Of a DNA stretch of 64,000 nt, positions 58,180 to 64,000 are shown piece by piece; positions within the stretch are counted from its first letter, which is position 1; each line of letters opens with the position of its first letter. A program made the position numbers and the translations under genes. The notes beneath the pieces are model-generated. The model worked only from the letters and a program-made list of their open reading frames with translations, ran no database searches and was not told the DNA's origin. The stretch is from Endomychus coccineus. Taxonomy: Eukaryota > Arthropoda > Insecta > Coleoptera > Endomychidae. Location: assembly GCA_958510875.1 (NCBI GenBank), contig OY294068.1, positions 22,052,297 to 22,116,296 of the forward strand, written 5' to 3'.

Positions 58180-58366
58180 TTCCCTTCTTTAAGGGAAAAT
58201 TGCACCGAGACACATCACGACATCTGATCATTTCACATGCCACAGCGAAATCTTTAATCCAAAAATGGCTCGAGGCAAAGCGCCGTGCCTATTGGAAAGA
58301 ACTGCCCCGTATGTCGCATCCAAAGCGACTAATGGGAGATCTCCAGCAGCAACGAAAGAAAAATAT
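58180..58366 (+). pseudogene. LINE ORF2 fragment in array (Y copy 2)
   Basis: Nearly the same as copy 1 (THPKR reads SHPKR), followed by block Z with loss of LINE homology after QQQRKKN. The frame is again open through X into Y. Confidence 0.6.
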
Positions 58367-58830
58367 TGTTATATTCATTTGAAGGTCGTTTTTTCTCAGA
58401 TTTAGAAATATATTCAGATTGAAATTTGAAAATCAGTAAGCAGAGGTTTGTGGGAATATTCTATTCGACTAAAAGATTACCACTGTTGACTTTAAAGGGT
58501 AACTCAAATTGAACTTGCATTTAGATGAAATGATTCAAAAGTGACAGTAGTTATTTCTGATTTTAACTTGCAAAAATGAAGCTACTTTCAAAATCGCCGG
58601 TTCTCGTATTGCACCTTGTATATTAAATGTGGATTTTTCAGCATTTAATAATTGTAAAGTCCAGTCAAAAGTGTGAAAAAATAGGGGTCATTAGTGCAAA
58701 ATTCTTTTTGCACTGTGTTCAGGATGGCTTACACATCGTTAGTCAGACAAAGAAAAAGATTATTACTATTAATAAACAATGAAGAACCATTTTCAATTAA
58801 CAAATGAAATGTCTTTTATAACAAATGGTA

Positions 58831-59104
58831 TTCCCTTCTTTAAGGGAAAATTGCACCGAGACACATCACGACATCTTATCATTTCACATGCCACAGCGAA
58901 ATCTGTAATACAAAAATGGCTCGAGGCAAAGCGCCGTGCCTATTGGAAAGAACTGCCCCGTATGTCGCATCCAAAGCGACTAATGGGAGATCTCCAGCAG
59001 CAACGAAAGAAAAATCTACCGACGTTCAGCAGACAAGAAATACGGAATCTTGTTGCATCAATTAGGCTACTGGATTTCATAGAATACACCGGACTGAAAA
59101 GTAG
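58831..59104 (+). pseudogene. LINE ORF2 fragment, longest copy (Y copy 3)
   Basis: After QQQRKKN this copy alone continues with LPTFSRQEIRNLVASI, the 'LSRKDLRxLVGxLTGH' segment that precedes the LINE zinc knuckle. Here the LINE sequence is native, and the Z block in the other two copies marks a junction at exactly this point (59014). The frame ends at 59126 in unrelated sequence. Confidence 0.65.
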
Positions 59105-59454
59105 GTATCAATATGTGAGAGCATAATAGGACACTAATGACCACAGTGCAGTGGGGCTTTCTCGGGAAAGAACGAGCAACTTCACGGGAGAGGGGTTTTA
59201 GTCAGTAAGAATCCGGCACACCCGGGAGCACGAGCCCTCGAGGTTTCTATGCAAGATTTTCCCTCCTCTACGCAAAAATATTTGTATAATAGAACTGATG
59301 GTTATCATCAATTACGTTGGGGGCCAATTGATACCACCGGTGGTTGGGGGCCTCCGGCTAGGGCGTCCACTGGCGATATACTTCTGGATAGTTAGCTTTC
59401 TGGGAACAGAAATACAAACACATAACACTGGGGCCCTGTTTATTACTTATCCTC
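59105..59454. other. Possible LINE 3' UTR, otherwise unassigned
   Basis: GGGGTTTTAGTCAGTAAGAA and CACCCGGGAGCACGAG (59190-59235) look like a LINE 3' untranslated region. CCACCGGTGG is a short palindrome at 59335. No gene. Confidence 0.3.
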
Positions 59455-59560
59455 GCCGCCGAGATGACGATCGTGAGACAGAAACGTACATAAAGACGAA
59501 AATGTGATAGATTTAAGTGTTAATATGACTTATTTCCCAAGAATTTACATATAACTATAA
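59455..59560 (+). mobile_element. Relic right arm of the hammerhead element
   Basis: GATGACGATCGTGAGACAGA (59463-59482), AACGTACATAAAGACG, then TTAATATGACTTATTTCCCA and AGAATTTACATATAA follow the right arm of the elements at 30-31 kb. The ribozyme is damaged: GACAGAAA disrupts stem II, and CGTACA disrupts stem III. The left arm is missing. Confidence 0.7.
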
Positions 59561-60339
59561 ATTATTATATTTAGTATATAGTCAATGAGTTGAACGTAGA
59601 AAATAGACGTGATGAGATCTGGAATGTTTGTAACATTATACGTTACTAAGTTCAATATTGGAAGAAGTATGTCTGATGTAAAAATGAGCGTTTGTGAATG
59701 TCACGAGGTGTCCAATAGATCTAGCTCGTTATATAATTATTGCACAGTTGATTCAATTCTTGCAAATATTACGGTAATTATTGAGATAATCCCATACTGA
59801 ACGATTTGTCGATCCTAGAGATGTGGAATTAGAGGATATTATTATAAATCTGCATTAGATGAGGAAATGTGAGACGAGTCAAAATGGGGAGTTTCAGTTT
59901 TTTTATTCAGAGTCCGACGAGATTAAGCCGTTGGAATTTAACTTCGTCCGGGCCTAGCGATTACAGAGAATATCTGACTGCACTATTGATTAAGTTTTCC
60001 CTTAGGGACTTGCTTGTAGTAAACAAATAATCCGACGCATACTAATGACGCCTCCCGCCACACCATGATAGAATCTTCCGCCGTGACAAATTTGTCGTTG
60101 TATAAAATATGAAACAAACTTCCCACGAAATATCGCTTTTCCGCCGTTTCTAACGCTCTTTTGAAAATTGTATTATGATTTATATATCGTTTCGAAATAA
60201 TAAGCTTCAACTTAACGGGAATGTTGTATTATCTCGAGGATCATGATAAGAATGTTTTTATTAACCTGAAATACAAATCGTTATAGCTTCTTTCTTGTCT
60301 TATTGTGTTTCCATAAATGTTACTCAGGATAATTATAAT
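59561..60339. other. Unassigned AT-rich sequence
   Basis: No gene or element recognised. The 75-codon minus frame at 59983-60210 lacks a motif. Confidence 0.35.
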
Positions 60340-60420
60340 TAGTATTCTACTGAAGATGGCAACTCAGTTGCCGGAATACGTATTCAGGTTTCTTATTACT
60401 GATGTAACGTTTACGTACAT
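60340..60420 (+). repeat. PLE-repeat-like motif, degenerate hammerhead-like
   Basis: CTGAAGA (60350-60356), stem GGCAAC/GTTGCC with loop TCA, then GGAATACGTATT. This follows the wording of a second PLE terminal-repeat type, CTGAAGA-stem-GAAA-TACGTA. The GAAA is changed to GGAA and no stem I pairs across, so catalytic activity is unlikely. Confidence 0.35.
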
Positions 60421-60539
60421 TCATTTGGTACCTATTTGTTGGTTACTTTCTCGGTAACTGTGTTGATTTGTTTATGTCATGATAACCAGAATAAGGAATC
60501 TTCAACCCAACAATTAGGAAAATTCTCTGCAATCGGTTA

Positions 60540-61582
60540 TCTTAGATGGGATGGTTATCTAATGACTTACATCAATAGTCCTCCCTTACTTACTACTTGG
60601 GTGGACCTAATACAATCAGCCCTGACTGCACTGAATAAATGGTGCAATGATAAAGGGTTGAAGATTAACCCGAAGAAAACAAAATTTGTAGTTTTTACTA
60701 GGAAGTACAAAATAGTACTCACCAGAGAACTGACCATAGCAGGTCAGATGATGATGAGTTAAATACCTAGGAGTCATCTTCGACAAAACACTTCTAAGGA
60801 AACCACAACTAGAACAGCAATGCCGCAAATTCACTGCAGCCTTTTGGTTGTGCAGAAGGACTATTTGCCACAATTGGGGCCTCATCCCAAACACCATAAT
60901 GTGGATATTTGAAGCCATCCTTAAGCCGAGGTTGACATACGCCTGGGTGGTGTGGTCTGGAAGAACAAACCCCAGGACGATCAAATCAATCCTGGAATAT
61001 CTGTGAAAGCTCATCTGAAAAAGCTTTTGTGCAGGTGATTCAAACGAAACATCAATGCACATTCTGTGCAGATGCGTAACCCTGATCTCCCCAAGATGCA
61101 GAGCACTCTCGGTGGAGCTATGCGAGATCCAGAATCTTGATATGAAGATGATGAAGATGAATCTCTTCAGGGCATTAACCACCTATCTGGTGTCGACTGG
61201 GAGTTAAGTACTGTTTGTCCACCTCGAGAACCCAGAAAACACTCTGGAATAGGAACCGATCCCGCCAATCTCTGGAGTCAGGTGAATACCCTCGAATGGG
61301 AACCGCTTCACTAGGACGAAGTTTAAATAATATATCAGGAAGTTGGTGTTAACCTCTTAAGGAATCGTTCACCTGAAGAACACTTTCGGGCGGGAACCGC
61401 CCCTCTGGTTTATTGGTTATCACACGTGGGTGGGAACAGCTTCATTAGGTGATACATTAATCGTTAACCTGGAGAACATGGTCAACACTCCCGTGTTGCA
61501 ACTGTCCTTTGGTGGCTGGTGTCACGGGGTGCAAAGGGCTTCGGCCTAGGCATTAAGGGACTGCCCTTAAATAATAATACTG
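60540..61582 (+). pseudogene. LINE RT C-terminal half lacking RNase H, with 3' UTR
   Basis: Reading: TTWVDLIQSALTALNKWCND, KGLKINPKKTKFVVFTRKYK, YLGVIFDKTLLRKPQLEQQC, AAFWLCRRTICHNWGL, WIFEAILKPRLTYAWVVWSG (RT thumb). It then jumps directly to CAGDSNETSMHILCRCVTLI (terminal zinc knuckle), so the connection and RNase H are missing near 61000. The 3' UTR has three GGGAACCGC-like boxes (61300, 61395, 61432) and ends in AAATAATAATA near 61582. Stops in the RT show that it is dead. Confidence 0.8.
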
Positions 61583-62894
61583 AATATATCAATGGTTCCG
61601 CATTTAATCCAGAAACGAAATGCGTGTTTGGTTTTCTAAATGTTGATGAGGTGCTGCGCTACTTCTATGTATTGCTGCTATTATGACTCTTTGACCTTGG
61701 CAATTATAATGTGTTAATCTATAATATTATATTTGTTAATGCGACCGAATAAAACACTGACTGTATTCTAATTGTTACACAACACCACATATTGTTGGGT
61801 TTGAAATTAATTTTATATGATTATGAAACAATATTTTTTCTTATGTTTGGTCCCTACTGTTTGGAAAACATGTAATAAACCTATAACCAAAATATTTCCT
61901 CGTCAAAAAAGTAATTATTTAAATAACTCGAAGAATATTGATGCATTATTTTGTTACAGGTAAGCTTGACTTAATTCCATTCTCTGTAGAAACAAGATGA
62001 TTTAGGTGAGTATAAAATAAGTTGATTACTTAATAGTATATCCTACAATAAGTTTGGAATGGCTCTCATTCCACACGCATGAAAGTTTGTAGTTCTTAGC
62101 CGAAGGCGAGGAATAACTGATTATTGAAATATCATTCTAACATACTTTCAAGAATGTATTTTCTATCATTGCTTCCGACCAATCGGAAACGACTTGGCCA
62201 TTATCTGGTGATAGAATCTATAGTCTGGTGCAGTCTTTCAGAATGATATATATTACAATCTAATCTTTGATTATATAATAGATATTTCTTGAAAGTGTGT
62301 TCGAGAAACACATTATTGTGGCAACTCAATTCTTGGAGGAGCGGCCAACCTAATCCGTAGAAATAAATAATATGTATTGTTATCAGAAAATACAACTTAT
62401 CAACATATTTTTCCCAATATTCATTCATTTGGTGATATATGTTGTATCATAAACTCATAATTGAATAAATAAACTTAGTAAACGTTCAAATAAAATATTC
62501 TAGGTTCGTTTCTGCAAATTTTACATCTGACTTTCTTTACGCAATAATATTTGATTTGTGTGCTGTGTAAAATCTTTCTTCCATAAAGAATTTACGACAC
62601 TAAGCAAGCAAGCACACAAATTGCAGGATGAAAAATTTTATGGCATTATCGGAAAATACATATTTTCAATTAGAATATAATCTACCATGTTAAGATCAGT
62701 ATGTTTTGTGCTATAATCAATGCTAGGCCATAGGCAGTTGAGTTTTTGTCTAAAAAATCGGTACATTTTTATTGGATTACTTGTTTTTATTGGATTGTGA
62801 GACTAACCTGGATATTATTGGCCATAATCGACGACCACTAATTGTTATAAAGGTAAAATTACCACGAGATTTGTAATGGTAATTGAGTTTTTCT
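61583..62894. other. Unassigned AT-rich sequence
   Basis: No coding or repeat structure that I can support. Confidence 0.4.
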
Positions 62895-63095
62895 TAACTT
62901 AATAATGATTCTTGCCCATGTATGTATTATATATGTAAATTCTTGGGAAATAGGTTACATTACAACTCAATATGTCAACTATATTTTCTTCTGTACGTTT
63001 CGGTTTTACGACCACCAACAGAAGACGTTAGAACATTTTAGTGACCTGAATTAGTTCAAGCGTCTTCTGATGACGGCCGGGAGGATAATAACAAT
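62895..63095 (-). mobile_element. Relic hammerhead element, copy 3
   Basis: The left side reads, inverted, the shared tail (AATAATGATTCTTGCCCATG, the inverse of CATGGGCAAGAATCATTATT), then TAAATTCTTGGGAAATAGG, a decayed minus-strand hammerhead (core CTGTTGG, 62985-63026), a short spacer, and an inverse piece GCGTCTTCTGATGACGG (63060-63076). The orientation is therefore opposite to the 30-kb copies, with the tail at the left end. Both cores are damaged. Confidence 0.7.
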
Positions 63096-63389
63096 TAATA
63101 AATATATATAAACTACGTAGTATAAACAATACGTATCCATTATAAATGAATGAATTTTGATGCTATTTTCAACTGCGATAGTAAACCATAGTAAACAAAG
63201 CTTGTAAACAATTTACATTGCATTCGCTGATAGTATTCAAAAATGTGATTCTAATTAAAATAATTTCAAATGAAGCGCAACATTGAACATCTGTCGTTGT
63301 GAATCTAAATTTCAATAGAATAAAACTCCAGAAGTACATGAACAATTCTCTTCCCAGGACTGTAAAATTACTTAGGCATTTACTTCGTG

Positions 63390-64000
63390 TACTGCTCTGA
63401 CTTTTCTCAAACTTCGCTTTGAAACGGGTACTTTTCCTGCAGATTAAAAAAAACAAGAATAATTCCTGTATTTAAAAAGGGGGATACCTCCTCTATCGAT
63501 AATTATCGCCCAATCTTGATAGTTCCGATCTTTGGCAAAATTCTAGAAACTCTTTCAAAAAGTCGACTGAAATCTTATCTTCTACGGTTCTATATATCCT
63601 AAATCCCATTTGGATTCCGTACCGGGCATTCCACAACTGATGCTGTGCAAAAGGTTTTGTCCACCATTGACAAGGACTTGGATGATGGTAAACTCAGTTG
63701 TTTAACTTGGACATCTTTGAAGCCTTTGATTGCGGTTTCACATTCCATTCTTATCCATTAACTGGAACACTACGCTATTCGAGGATTACCTTCATCATTA
63801 TTTAAACCTTAACTCTGAGACCGCTATAAATTATAAGTAATACCACCGCTTCATTATCTCTCTTGAGTCATGGTGTACCCCAAGCTTCCGTGCTTGGTCC
63901 CATTTTGATTTCCATTTATATTAATGACCTTTTTAATTATCTGGAATCAGATACATGTATATGTTTTGCAGACGATACATCCTTATCCGATTCAGTTATT
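63390..64000 (+). pseudogene. CR1/jockey-type LINE reverse transcriptase, runs off the window
   Basis: Reading: TRIIPVFKKGDTSSIDNYRP, ILIVPIFGKILETLSKSRLK, FGFRTGHSTTDAVQKVLSTI, DKDLDDGKLS, decayed AVSHSILIH, LEHYAIRGLPSSLF, then a shifted GVPQ-like block (TTCATGGTGTACCCCAAG, 63868) and CFADDTS at 63964-63984 (catalytic FADD). At least three frame changes occur. The thumb lies beyond the right edge. The order and wording are those of CR1/jockey-like RTs. Confidence 0.85.

Larger units (their letters stand above)
54973..59014 (+). repeat. Tandem array of a ~1.1-kb composite unit (blocks Z, X, Y)
   Basis: The blocks are ordered Z (54973-55451), [1.12-kb insertion], X (56576-57067), Y (57068-57249), Z (57250-57690), X (57691-58179), Y (58180-58366), Z (58367-58830), Y (58831-59014). 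The full period is about 1117 bp (57250 to 58367). The last X is lost by a deletion between GGTAT and TCCCTTC (58830). X holds the 18-bp palindrome ATTTTATGATCATAAAAT. Copies are about 95 percent identical or more. Y is coding (next entries); Z and X are not recognised. Confidence 0.9.

Noticed and set aside
60350..60395. Functional hammerhead at the CTGAAGA motif
   Set aside because: The GAAA core is changed to GGAA and no stem I closes across the cleavage site.

Overview
This 64 kb window looks like transposon-rich, gene-poor insect nuclear DNA. The evidence is an AT-rich composition, no operons, several classes of decayed insect-type transposable elements and a TTAGG-rich minisatellite, which is the telomere-repeat unit of most insects. 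The insect order cannot be settled from the sequence. I found no intact host gene. The few candidates (a possible exon near 33.15-33.29 kb and an open frame at 43.0-43.18 kb) are weak. Nearly every recognisable coding stretch is a broken transposase, reverse transcriptase, RNase H, integrase or recombinase.

Layout. 0-10 kb: a mariner relic, a possible Helitron-like tract, a jockey-type RT fragment, a Tc1/mariner relic, a mariner 5' end, a CR1/jockey-type LINE and a hAT-type MITE with an 8-bp target-site duplication (TSD). 10-15 kb: a BEL/Pao integrase relic, a complete TIR-bounded 967-bp element of unknown family and a jockey-type RT. 17-24 kb: dispersed repeat units, a Penelope-like (PLE) GIY-YIG relic, LINE RNase H remains and a ~310-bp duplication. 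25-28 kb: a PLE RT that ends abruptly in antisense jockey RT, then a Ginger-type DNA transposon with a GATA TSD. 30-32 kb: a Crypton-type tyrosine recombinase pseudogene interrupted by two short elements. Each is built as a long inverted repeat carrying a hammerhead ribozyme in each arm and is flanked by a perfect 12-bp TSD. 34.6-35.9 kb: a TTAGG-rich minisatellite. 37-42 kb: RNase H LINE remains on both strands. 43-46 kb: a second Ginger copy (TATA TSD) with a hAT MITE nested in its reading frame (8-bp TSD), then a second, one-TIR copy of the 967-bp element. 47.2-49.9 kb: a ~310-bp satellite. 51-54 kb: LINE, PLE endonuclease and Tc1-like relics. 55-59.1 kb: a ~1.1-kb tandem array that includes a LINE fragment and is split by a 1.12-kb insertion with a 4-bp TSD. 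59-64 kb: relics of the hammerhead element, a LINE lacking its RNase H region, and a LINE RT running off the right edge.

The most interesting signal is the hammerhead-bearing family at 30.08-31.32 kb. Three of four ribozyme cores are intact. The two arms of the 360-bp copy are identical over about 100 bp. Both copies share one 3' tail and the same left breakpoint. Hammerheads in PLE repeats are known; short, ORF-less, divergent inverted pairs with clean TSDs are what deserves a second look here. All family assignments are from reading translations and motifs; no database search was run.
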